A stretch of DNA of 5,906 nucleotides, from contig QHOZ01000133.1 of the NCBI GenBank assembly GCA_003219495.1, forward strand, positions 3,507 through 9,412, in the 5' to 3' direction. Of this stretch, positions 1-5,906 are shown in pieces. Under the pieces are notes generated by a model. That model had not been told where the DNA came from, made no database searches, and saw nothing but the letters and a program-made list of their open reading frames with translations. Position numbers and translations under genes: made by a program. Within the stretch, counting starts at the first letter, position 1; each line of letters opens with the position of its first letter. Origin of the DNA: Verrucomicrobiota bacterium. GTDB taxonomy: Bacteria; Verrucomicrobiota; Verrucomicrobiae; Chthoniobacterales; UBA10450.

Positions 1-198
1 TTTCGCTTCGTCCGTCGTTTCGCCAAGCCACGACATCGTGACCGCGTCGCCGCCGGTTTCACCCAACGTCGTCGCCAGGATCTTGATGATCCAGAAGATA
101 AGCGTCACTTCCGGCACCTTGGCGACGATGTCGATCTTCGAGTGGTTGCTGGCCATGCGATTAATGATCGCCGCTCGGCGGACGAAAAGCTGCGACAT
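1..198 (-). CDS. COG4705-type membrane protein, N-terminal fragment (runs off left edge)
   Basis: Only the first 66 codons are inside the window and the frame is open to base 1. From about residue 27 it reads KVPEVTLIFWIIKILATT followed by LGETGGDAVTMSWLGE. I recognise this as the conserved N-terminus of the COG4705 family of multi-pass membrane-anchored proteins, whose function is unknown. The hydrophobic stretch at residues 31-45 is the first membrane helix, and the rest of the helices lie outside the window. The start is uncertain. The ATG at 198 gives a 26-residue basic leader before the family block. A second in-frame ATG at 156 (residue 15) would give an N-terminus closer to the family's usual short one. 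Neither has a clear Shine-Dalgarno sequence. The gene is divergent from the MFS gene. Family assignment is from recalled sequence resemblance; no activity is inferred. Confidence 0.8.
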   Translation of the reverse strand, partial: MSQLFVRRAAIINRMASNHSKIDIVAKVPEVTLIFWIIKILATTLGETGGDAVTMSWLGETTDEAK

Positions 199-251
199 TT
201 TCGTTGGACGGCGGCTTGAATTAATCGCGCAATTCCGCCAAAACTCGACCC
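199..251. promoter_or_regulatory. Short divergent intergenic region between the COG4705-type and MFS genes
   Basis: These 53 bases separate two divergent starts, so promoters for both genes should lie here or extend into the genes. It is AT-richer than its surroundings around 218-235, with a weak inverted repeat GAATT (218-222) / AATTC (231-235). I see no convincing -35/-10 pair on either strand and no strong ribosome binding site. The + strand frame of the MFS gene has a stop at 222-224, which limits how far upstream that gene can start. The regulatory role is inferred from gene orientation alone. Confidence 0.35.
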
Positions 252-1452
252 GTGCCGCCTTGGAAATCGTTCGCGGAATTCTTCGGCCTGAAGCGGAACC
301 TCGCGATTCTGCTTCTCGCGATTTTCATCATCGGCGCGGGCGAAGAACTTTGGATGCGGTTCGTCCCGAAATATCTGCAAACGCTCGGCGCGAGCGTTTT
401 CGTGATCGGTCTCTACGACGCATTGCGTACATTACTCGGCGCGATCTACGCCTACCCCGGAGGCGTCGTTGTCGATCGTTGGGGACATCGGCGCGCGTTT
501 CTCGCGTTCAACCTCGTTTCGATAATCGGTTACGCGCTTGTGCTTTTAATTCCGCATTGGGGCGCGGTCATCGTCGGAATGTTTTTGTTTCTCTCCTGGA
601 GCCCTCGAAGCGAACCGGCACTCGATGGGCATCGGCGTGCAAATGATCATGCGACGATTGCCAATCATGATCGCGCCGTTTTTCGTCGGAATATTGATCG
701 ATCACTTCGGCGTTGTCGGTGGCGTTCGCATCGCGCTGGTGATTTCAATTTTGCTTTCGGCCGGGACAATATTCGTTCAGCGCCAAATAGAAGACGATCC
801 GAAGCCGGAGAGCGCTGCGAAAGAGAGCATCAATCTTTGGCAAAGCTTGCGCGCGTTCAATTCGCCGATGCGACGATTGCTCTTGAGCGACATCCTGATT
901 CGATTTTGCGAACGGATTCCGTACGCGTGGGTCGTGATTTTCGCGATGGATTACATCGGCTTGAGCGCGAAGCAGGTCGGCGTGCTCATCACCGTCGAGA
1001 TGCTCGCGGCGACGCTTTGTATTATTCCGTCGTCTTACCTTGCCGATCGCTACGGCCGCGAGCGGTTCGTCATCGCCACGTTCATCATGTTTGCGATTTT
1101 TCCTTTAAGTCTCATGGCGTCGCGTAATTTTGCGGCGCTCACAATCGCATTCACGATTCGCGGATTTAAGGAATTCGGCGACACCTCGCGCAAAGCGCTC
1201 ATCATCGGTTATTGCGATCCCGATCGCTGCGGGCAAATGGTGGGCGCCTATTATTTAGTACGCGACCTCATCGTCAGCCCGGCCGCAATCCTCGGCGCGT
1301 ATCTTTGGCTCCAAGGCGCGGCGCTCAATTTCCTCGCCGCTGCCGGCGTCGGAATTCTCGGCACAATTCTCTACATCAAAACGATCCGCGACCAGCGCAT
1401 GAACGAACTCGAAGACATGAAAGAAGAAATCTCGCGCCGGAGATTTCGTTAG
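252..1452 (+). pseudogene. MFS transporter, frameshifted near 600 with apparent loss of part of helix 4
   Basis: A major facilitator superfamily inner-membrane transporter split between two frames. The first part starts at GTG 252, the only good start after the in-frame stop at 222-224. It gives 117 good residues: helices 1 and 2, the MFS motif A loop (GGVVVDRWGHRR, residues 71-81), helix 3 and the beginning of helix 4 (VGMFLFLSWS). After base 602 this frame becomes Arg/His-rich nonsense. The other frame takes over with ALEANRHSMGIGVQ (from 601) and runs to TAG at 1450-1452. It carries helix 5 onward, a second motif-A-like loop (LADRYGRERF) and a conserved-looking block RGFKEFGDTSRKALI. The joined product would be about 400 residues. 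Relatives I recall have roughly LSLPATFSLVA between these two segments, so about 12 residues seem to be lost. No SD sequence precedes an internal restart at ATG 625. The substrate cannot be told. It is called a pseudogene because of the frame break; a sequencing or assembly error is the main alternative. Confidence 0.8.
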
Positions 1453-1494
1453 ATGGCAACCGACAGCTCCGTTCACTATTACCGATTCAGTCGC

Positions 1495-1773
1495 TTAAAA
1501 ATTCTCTTTAACTGTCCAATATGGTATGGCCAATGAACGGTTAACATAGTTTCCACACTCAGCGAGATCCTTTCTGCTCATCTTCTTTTTGATCAGAGAG
1601 CGTTCGACGATTCCTCTTAGCTCGGGCAGTTCAGCGTAAATCTCAGCGCAATTAAACGCCAAGTCGCTCGCGTTGCGCGAACCAAACGTGGGCTCTAGGG
1701 CGTCGTACAGAGCAGCCATTGTCTTGCTAACCACGCGCACATGTTCAGCGACGGCTTTGCGAGTCCTTCTCAT
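1495..1773 (-). CDS. Small hypothetical protein of about 92 residues
   Basis: I do not recognise this protein. It is soluble and mixed in charge, with a basic N-terminus (MRRTRKAVAEHVRVV), an acidic middle (AEIYAELPELRGIVE), a Lys-rich stretch (SLIKKKMSRKDLAE) and an aromatic end (IPYWTVKENF). There is no signal peptide or membrane helix. I chose ATG 1773, which has GGAAAG (1791-1786) about 12 bases upstream. A TTG at 1785 in the same frame would add four residues, but it directly abuts that GGAAAG. The frame is closed upstream by a stop at 1816-1818. It lies 58 bases after the DUF885 stop on the same strand, with no obvious terminator between, so it may be at the tail of that transcript. Its 3' end faces the MFS stop 42 bases away. 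It uses AGA, AGG, CTA and ATA codons that its neighbours largely avoid, which fits either recent acquisition or a non-coding ORF. Confidence 0.45.
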   Translation of the reverse strand: MRRTRKAVAEHVRVVSKTMAALYDALEPTFGSRNASDLAFNCAEIYAELPELRGIVERSLIKKKMSRKDLAECGNYVNRSLAIPYWTVKENF

Positions 1774-1785
1774 TCCGTTTTGCAA

Positions 1786-1791
1786 CTTTCC
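1786..1791 (-). promoter_or_regulatory. Possible Shine-Dalgarno GGAAAG for the small ORF
   Basis: The - strand reads GGAAAG here, the only purine-rich SD-like element I see close to any start in the window. It is about 12 bases before ATG 1773 and abuts the alternative TTG 1785, so it favours the ATG. The spacing is longer than ideal, so support is modest. Confidence 0.3.
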
Positions 1792-1831
1792 GGGGATCGT
1801 CTTTCTCAGCGCGCCTTAACGTTGAACACTT

Positions 1832-3505
1832 CTACTTCGAAAGCGGCGGCACGTCGCTCGGGTCGTTGAGATATTCCCAGCGTTGCAACGAGATCGGGAC
1901 GTTGCCGTTTTTCCAAAGGAAATCGTGAAACGCGCGCAGACTGAAGCGGTCGCTTTGTTTCATTCGCGCTAAGGCGAGAAATTTCACGATTTGTAATTTG
2001 CCGATCTGGTAATCGATCGCCTGCCCCGGTCCAGTCGCGAACGCGATCGCTTCCTGGCGCGCGGTCTCCTGATCCATCGGCACTTTGTCGTGCAAATATT
2101 TCGCGGCGTCATCGAGCTTGAACTGGCCGAGCGCGAGTTTCACATCGACTTCTACGCGCAGCGCGCGCAGCCGCATGAAATTGCAAATGATCTCGCGCGT
2201 GTGCGGGCTGTCGTCGAACAACCCGGCCTCCATCATCATTTCCTCCGCGTAAAAGCCGAGTCCCTCGTTCGGACCGGAATCGTAATAATGACGGCGAATC
2301 GGGTTCTCGTGTTTCCAGGAAAGGCAAAGTTGGAAATAGTGGCCGGGAATTCCTTCGTGCACGCAGATCGGGCGCGGATCCATCGCAGTGGCGCGCCAGA
2401 AATATCCGAGATTCGGCGAGGGCTCGGGAACGTAGCGAATGCAGTTCTCATTCAAACGCGACGGCGAAGTGAAATCGTCAGTCTCGGTAAAACCGACCGC
2501 GCGCAAATACTCCGGCGTCTCGCGGAGCGTCCAATGCTGGATCCAATCGGGAACGGTGACAATGTCGTGACTCTCGAGAAATTCGCGGACTTGTTTCTCT
2601 TTCGTAGCGGCGTCTTTGATCCAGTTGTCGAGGTTGTCCGCGATCTTTAACGGCGGCACGTTTTTGTTTCGATTCGTTTCGTACGCTTCAAACGCAACCG
2701 CGCGGCTCCACTCTTGTTGACCCATCGCCAGAAGTTCTTCGGGCGAATACGGCATGAGCGCGACGTTTCGTAAAAACCAAACGTAAGCGTCGCGGTCGAG
2801 CGCGGTCTCGTTTGGCAGTGACGGAATCATTTGCTGCAAATGCTGGTGGAATTTTTCGAGCGCATCGGCGGCGCGATCGGTCGCGGCGTAAAGATCCTGT
2901 TCTTTCAACGTTGTCGATCTTGCGAGCGCGCTGGCCATCTGATGCAAATGCGGGCGAACGTTTTCGAGCGCTTGCGCGGCGACGCGCGCGAACGGTGCCG
3001 GCGGCTTCTCCAAATTCTGCATTCCTTGATCGACGATCGAAGGAATGTTGTCGATCCGTGTCAGGATCTCGCGACTGCGCGCTTCATCGTAAGGCGCGGG
3101 AACGGTCAGCGCTTCGACGAGCGCGGTCAGCGTTTGCGAAATGTAAAATGTCGGATCGCGGCGCCAACTCGGATTCACTTCGAGCTCCCAACGCACGCGC
3201 GCCAGCGCCGATCCGATCAAGCGATAATCGACCTGCTTGTCGATCGGCCATTTGCTCGCGTCGATTTTTTTCCAGCGCGATTCGAATGCGGCCAAATCTT
3301 TGCCTCGCTTATCGATGCTCGCGCGCGACCAATCACGAACGCCCCCTGGCCGCTCCATGCGCGGCACATCATCGCCGTTAAACGGCGCGAATTTTGCGCG
3401 CCAGCTCCAGAAATCGTCCGCGAGTTTATTCAGCGCGCTAGTGTCCTGGGCGCGCAGCGAGATCGACGCCGCGATGAAAAGTAAAATCGTGAAAAGTTTT
3501 CTCAT
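1832..3505 (-). CDS. Secreted DUF885 family putative metallopeptidase
   Basis: The 557-residue protein belongs to the DUF885 family, thought to be zinc-dependent peptidases related to the HExxH clans. Residues 1-19 form a signal peptide (MRKLFTILLFIAASISLRA, then QD), so the mature enzyme should be exported. The family's three C-terminal landmarks are present in order. First is HEGIPGHY at 383-390, an HExxxGH arrangement with H383 and H389 as probable metal ligands and E384 as general base. Next is EGLGFYAEEM from residue 414, matching the family's EGWALYAE block, with E414 a probable third ligand. Last is PGQAIDYQIGKLQI at 493-506. The N-terminal 350 residues are helical and typical of the family, and the length is normal for a complete member. 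Residue 390 is Tyr, where many members I recall have a second His (PGHH). The ATG at 3505 lies 6 bases after the stop of the PD40 gene, so the two are co-transcribed. The substrate is unknown; peptide hydrolysis is inferred from the family. Confidence 0.93.
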   Translation of the reverse strand: MRKLFTILLFIAASISLRAQDTSALNKLADDFWSWRAKFAPFNGDDVPRMERPGGVRDWSRASIDKRGKDLAAFESRWKKIDASKWPIDKQVDYRLIGSALARVRWELEVNPSWRRDPTFYISQTLTALVEALTVPAPYDEARSREILTRIDNIPSIVDQGMQNLEKPPAPFARVAAQALENVRPHLHQMASALARSTTLKEQDLYAATDRAADALEKFHQHLQQMIPSLPNETALDRDAYVWFLRNVALMPYSPEELLAMGQQEWSRAVAFEAYETNRNKNVPPLKIADNLDNWIKDAATKEKQVREFLESHDIVTVPDWIQHWTLRETPEYLRAVGFTETDDFTSPSRLNENCIRYVPEPSPNLGYFWRATAMDPRPICVHEGIPGHYFQLCLSWKHENPIRRHYYDSGPNEGLGFYAEEMMMEAGLFDDSPHTREIICNFMRLRALRVEVDVKLALGQFKLDDAAKYLHDKVPMDQETARQEAIAFATGPGQAIDYQIGKLQIVKFLALARMKQSDRFSLRAFHDFLWKNGNVPISLQRWEYLNDPSDVPPLSK

Positions 3506-3511
3506 GCCGTT

Positions 3512-4513
3512 TCAATCCGCGTTCTGGCGAACGGTGATGACATTGGGTGTTTTATCGGGGCGATACATTGATGCGCCATAAAAAATCGCGGCCGCTTTCG
3601 GTTTCGCGTAACGAACGTTCTGAAGCTGGGCGTCCCAATGCTCGATGTACGAGCAGTTCGCCGTTTTGCTCGTGCCCGAAATAGGCACATAACGATTTTC
3701 GGTGAGCGCGAGAAAGTTCGGCTCGCCGGGCAACGGCACGGGCGCGGCCCAGTTGCGTGACAATCGAACGAAACGCGGCCCGTTCAGATCGAGCGCAAAG
3801 GTGGTGTCGCCATCGGTGCTGTTCAGATGCAAACTGAAAAAGGCGACGCGCAACAAACCGTCGAAGAGAAATTGTCGCTCCGGATTTTGCCTCTCATGGA
3901 GAATTTCATACACGCCGAAGAATCCGGGCAACGCGCCGAAGTCGGCCTGGATTCCAGTTTTCAAATAACGCAGCACGTAATGTTTGCCGTGGCGCTCGCC
4001 GTTTGCCTGATCGTCGGGATCGCTCGGATCTTCGCGTAAAATTAATTCCACCGAACCGTCTGGCGCCTTGCAGGTTTTTCGTTCGCCGATCATGCCGGCG
4101 CCGGCAGGAGATGCCGACGGCGACGGCGCTAAGTCCGCCGGATTCGAATCGCGATTCGTAAAATACGGCGACGTTTTGGATTTTTCGTACCAATCCGGCG
4201 CGGCCTCGAGTTTCCCAGCAGGCCCGCCGAGCGGATGCGCAATCCAAAATTCCAGCGGCGCGCCTTCTTTCTCGCGCGTGAACGCGATCGTTTCGCCGTC
4301 CGGTGCGAATACTGGATCGACATCCTGCCCGGAGTTTTCGCTCGTGAGCTGGCGCAGGAATTTTCCATCGTCTTTATATAAGTACAGATGCGAATGGCTC
4401 GTGCCTTCGGATTGCAAATAGCGGATCGCGACGACGATTTCCGACGCGGCGCGAAGATCGATCGCGATAAATGCACACGCGACAGCGATCAAAACTCGCG
4501 CAAGCAAACTCAT
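3512..4513 (-). CDS. Exported TolB-like PD40 (WD40-like beta-propeller) protein
   Basis: The 333-residue protein starts with a signal peptide (residues 1 to about 22-23, ending DLRAA), so it should be periplasmic or secreted. One clear PD40 element, the repeat found in TolB and in S9 peptidase propellers, lies at about residues 55-80: QLTSENSGQDVDPVFAPDG, then ETIAFTR. A second divergent blade may begin near ITENRYVP-like sequence at about 268-278, but I cannot count a full six- or seven-bladed propeller. Residues 126-140 are a low-complexity Pro/Ala/Ser/Gly linker that splits the protein in two. No catalytic motif is visible, so a binding or structural role is more likely than an enzymatic one. 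The ATG at 4513 overlaps the S15 gene stop as ATGA, and the stop is 6 bases before the DUF885 start. This position between two hydrolases suggests a shared pathway, but its job is unknown. Confidence 0.75.
   Translation of the reverse strand: MSLLARVLIAVACAFIAIDLRAASEIVVAIRYLQSEGTSHSHLYLYKDDGKFLRQLTSENSGQDVDPVFAPDGETIAFTREKEGAPLEFWIAHPLGGPAGKLEAAPDWYEKSKTSPYFTNRDSNPADLAPSPSASPAGAGMIGERKTCKAPDGSVELILREDPSDPDDQANGERHGKHYVLRYLKTGIQADFGALPGFFGVYEILHERQNPERQFLFDGLLRVAFFSLHLNSTDGDTTFALDLNGPRFVRLSRNWAAPVPLPGEPNFLALTENRYVPISGTSKTANCSYIEHWDAQLQNVRYAKPKAAAIFYGASMYRPDKTPNVITVRQNAD
4510..4513 (-). promoter_or_regulatory. ATGA stop/start overlap, probable translational coupling
   Basis: The - strand reads CCAATGAG here. 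TGA ends the S15 hydrolase frame (..DLPLRQ) and ATG starts the PD40 protein (MSLLAR..). No Shine-Dalgarno sequence precedes this ATG, so reinitiation by the ribosome finishing the upstream gene is the likely way it is translated. The overlap is seen directly; the coupling is inferred. Confidence 0.7.
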
Positions 4514-5906
4514 TGGCGCAACGGCAGATCGATTGCGCTCGCGTGCTCGGCATCGTGATACACTTTTACATTCGCGGTCTGCGCGTCCTTCGCAGTCTCG
4601 TCAGCGACAACGCCGCCCGAGTTGTAATTCTTCTGCCAATTAATCGAATTTGGCGAGGTCACGACAAGCCGCAGCCTGCTGCCTTTCATTAAACGCCGGG
4701 CAACAACCAAGCCGGGATCGAAATCACACTTCACGATCTCGCCCGCTTTCACGAGCTTGCCTTCGCGCAACGATTCACGATAACGCAGCCGGCGACTATC
4801 ACTCCACAGACCGATGCTCGTGCCGTCCGCCTGAATTTCGTAAAGATCCGCTTCAAGATCGACATCGGGTGTGTCGATTGAGACCCAAAGCGAAATTTTC
4901 GGACAACCAACCAGCGGCGTTTCCTTCGCGAGCGCTTCGGAGTGATAAATCAAACCGTCTTTGCCGATACTGAGCGGAAGTTTTTGATCGAGACCCGCCG
5001 TCTTGTCGTTGGATTCGACGCCTTCAACATTTTCGCCGCGACTCGTGTCCATCGGATCGTTCACGAATTGATCCGCGCCCTCCTTCGGTTTCGTTTCGGT
5101 CAAAAAACCGGAACGATAGACGCCGTTTGCGTCGCCGTTTTTGGAATCGAAGTAAAACGCTTTCGGATTCGCGATCAGATTTGCGTAGCTATCGGTATAT
5201 TTCCATTCGCCGTTCGCGCCTGAATTTCCGGCGGCGAGTAAATAATAGGCGACTTGGTTTTTCAAAAATGCCGGCTTCGCGCCGTTCTTCATCCTCCAGT
5301 CGTACCACTGACGATGCAGATCATTCATATCGATGACCGCGCCCGGCCCGAACTTCACGCCGCCCACTTCATCGGTCGGCGTGCGCGTGCCGGGATGATC
5401 CCAGGGGCCGATCACCAGAAAATGCTTCGCGCGCACATCGGCCGGCGCGTTCGCGATGTGATCACGGTAGTACATCATCGCGCCCATCTCGTCGCCGTCG
5501 TATTGGCCGGTGATGGTGAGGGTCGGTAGCGCGATCTTCTTGAATTGATCAACCGACGGCGTCATCGCGTCGTAGTACGCGTCCGGCGTCGGATGTTTCA
5601 GAATTCGCTGAAAACTCGGTAACGGATTTCCGACGACGAGCGAGTCGAGCGTGCTGAAGGCGATGTGCTTTTTGTAAGCGTCGAGAAATTTCGTGCGCCA
5701 AAACTTCGAATCCCCGAACAGGTTTCCCTGACTCGCCTTGCCGCTGGTGTAGGTAAACCACTGCACGTCGTACGCGTAACCGATGTTGTTCAGAACCGGA
5801 TAGTCATAGCCGGGATGCGCCGAAGCGACTGGAACGATGGTTGTCAGATGCGGCGGAAATTCTTTCGCGGTCGCCCATTGATCGAAGCCTGCGTAGGAAC
5901 CGCCCC
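4510..5906 (-). CDS. CocE/NonD-type S15 family serine hydrolase, 5' end beyond the window
   Basis: The frame is open to the right edge, so the start is missing; 464 residues are visible. The family includes X-Pro dipeptidyl-peptidases, cocaine esterase and alpha-amino-acid ester hydrolases, which cleave acyl ester or amide bonds. The fragment opens with the nucleophile elbow GGSYAGFDQW (Ser codon 5896-5898). The probable catalytic Asp is in ITGQYDGDE (visible residue 136, 5497-5499) and the His in IGPWDHPG (residue 170, 5395-5397). The Ser-Asp spacing of 133 and Asp-His spacing of 34 fit alpha-amino-acid ester hydrolases as I recall them. From about residue 245 to the end is the beta-rich C-terminal jelly-roll domain of the family, including PLVGCPKISLWVSIDTPDVD and KGSRLRLVVTSPN. 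Full-length members are about 600-650 residues, so roughly 130-180 are missing, probably including a signal peptide. A GTG at 5766 is not the start, because the essential Ser lies upstream. It is first of the visible operon genes. Peptidase versus esterase cannot be decided here. Confidence 0.92.
   Translation of the reverse strand, partial: GGSYAGFDQWATAKEFPPHLTTIVPVASAHPGYDYPVLNNIGYAYDVQWFTYTSGKASQGNLFGDSKFWRTKFLDAYKKHIAFSTLDSLVVGNPLPSFQRILKHPTPDAYYDAMTPSVDQFKKIALPTLTITGQYDGDEMGAMMYYRDHIANAPADVRAKHFLVIGPWDHPGTRTPTDEVGGVKFGPGAVIDMNDLHRQWYDWRMKNGAKPAFLKNQVAYYLLAAGNSGANGEWKYTDSYANLIANPKAFYFDSKNGDANGVYRSGFLTETKPKEGADQFVNDPMDTSRGENVEGVESNDKTAGLDQKLPLSIGKDGLIYHSEALAKETPLVGCPKISLWVSIDTPDVDLEADLYEIQADGTSIGLWSDSRRLRYRESLREGKLVKAGEIVKCDFDPGLVVARRLMKGSRLRLVVTSPNSINWQKNYNSGGVVADETAKDAQTANVKVYHDAEHASAIDLPLRQ

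Noticed and set aside
218..235. Inverted repeat GAATT/AATTC in the divergent region as an operator
   Set aside because: The arms are only 5 bases and do not extend outward, so this is expected by chance in an AT-rich spacer. Noted only inside the intergenic entry.
600..625. Programmed frameshift, or a deliberate two-protein arrangement, in the MFS gene
   Set aside because: There is no slippery heptamer or obvious stimulatory hairpin at the switch, and no SD sequence before ATG 625. The apparent loss of helix 4 residues fits a deletion better.
38..646. A + strand ORF of 202 codons across the divergent region and the start of the MFS gene
   Set aside because: Its product is Arg-rich with no recognisable motif. 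It overlaps the COG4705-type gene antisense and the MFS gene out of frame, and both of those show clear family sequence.
1453..1494. Bidirectional terminator between the converging MFS gene and small ORF
   Set aside because: I could not find a stable GC-rich stem followed by a T run in these 42 bases on either strand.
2831..3484. A 217-codon + strand ORF antisense to the DUF885 gene, with a second of 186 codons at 2090-2650
   Set aside because: Both are Arg-rich mirror frames of a strongly supported gene, as expected in GC-biased DNA. No motif, signal peptide or start signal supports them.
4510..5766. The S15 hydrolase starting at GTG 5766 as a complete gene
   Set aside because: The frame stays open to 5906 and contains the nucleophile motif GGSYAG there, so the real start lies outside the window.
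1..5906. Insertion sequence, CRISPR array, tRNA or rRNA
   Set aside because: No transposase-like protein, terminal inverted repeats, spaced direct repeats or RNA gene signatures were seen on reading both strands.

Overview
This window is from a moderately GC-rich bacterial genome. It shows no mobile element, RNA gene or CRISPR array. The layout and protein style suggest a free-living heterotroph, perhaps a soil Verrucomicrobiota of the Chthoniobacterales type, with Acidobacteriota as an alternative. The style points are secreted DUF885 and CocE-like hydrolases with 'LRA' signal-peptide ends, start codons with little Shine-Dalgarno sequence, and frequent CGATCG. The taxonomic guess is low confidence and rests on resemblance only.

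Left part (1-1452): the N-terminal end of a COG4705-type membrane protein runs leftward off the edge. It is divergent from a major facilitator superfamily (MFS) transporter gene on the + strand, with only 53 bases between them. The MFS gene is broken. The reading frame changes near 600-602, in the fourth membrane helix, and about a dozen residues expected there appear to be missing. Both halves are otherwise well preserved, so this is either a recent deletion or an assembly error.

Middle (1495-1785): a small unrecognised ORF on the - strand, with codon choice unlike its neighbours. It lies after the main operon and converges on the MFS gene.

Right part (1832-5906): a tight - strand operon of three genes. 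In transcription order these are an S15/CocE-type serine hydrolase (its start lies beyond the window), a signal-peptide protein with a TolB-like PD40 element, and a signal-peptide DUF885 metallopeptidase. The first two overlap by 4 bases (ATGA) and the last two are 6 bases apart. The two downstream products, and probably the first, act outside the cytoplasmic membrane. The set looks like a module for breaking down peptides or acyl/amide compounds in the periplasm. The PD40 protein between the two enzymes has no known activity, and its link to them is the most interesting functional question here.

I did not find convincing evidence of a wholly new system. The items most worth checking are the broken transporter, the orphan small ORF and the hydrolase/PD40/DUF885 arrangement.
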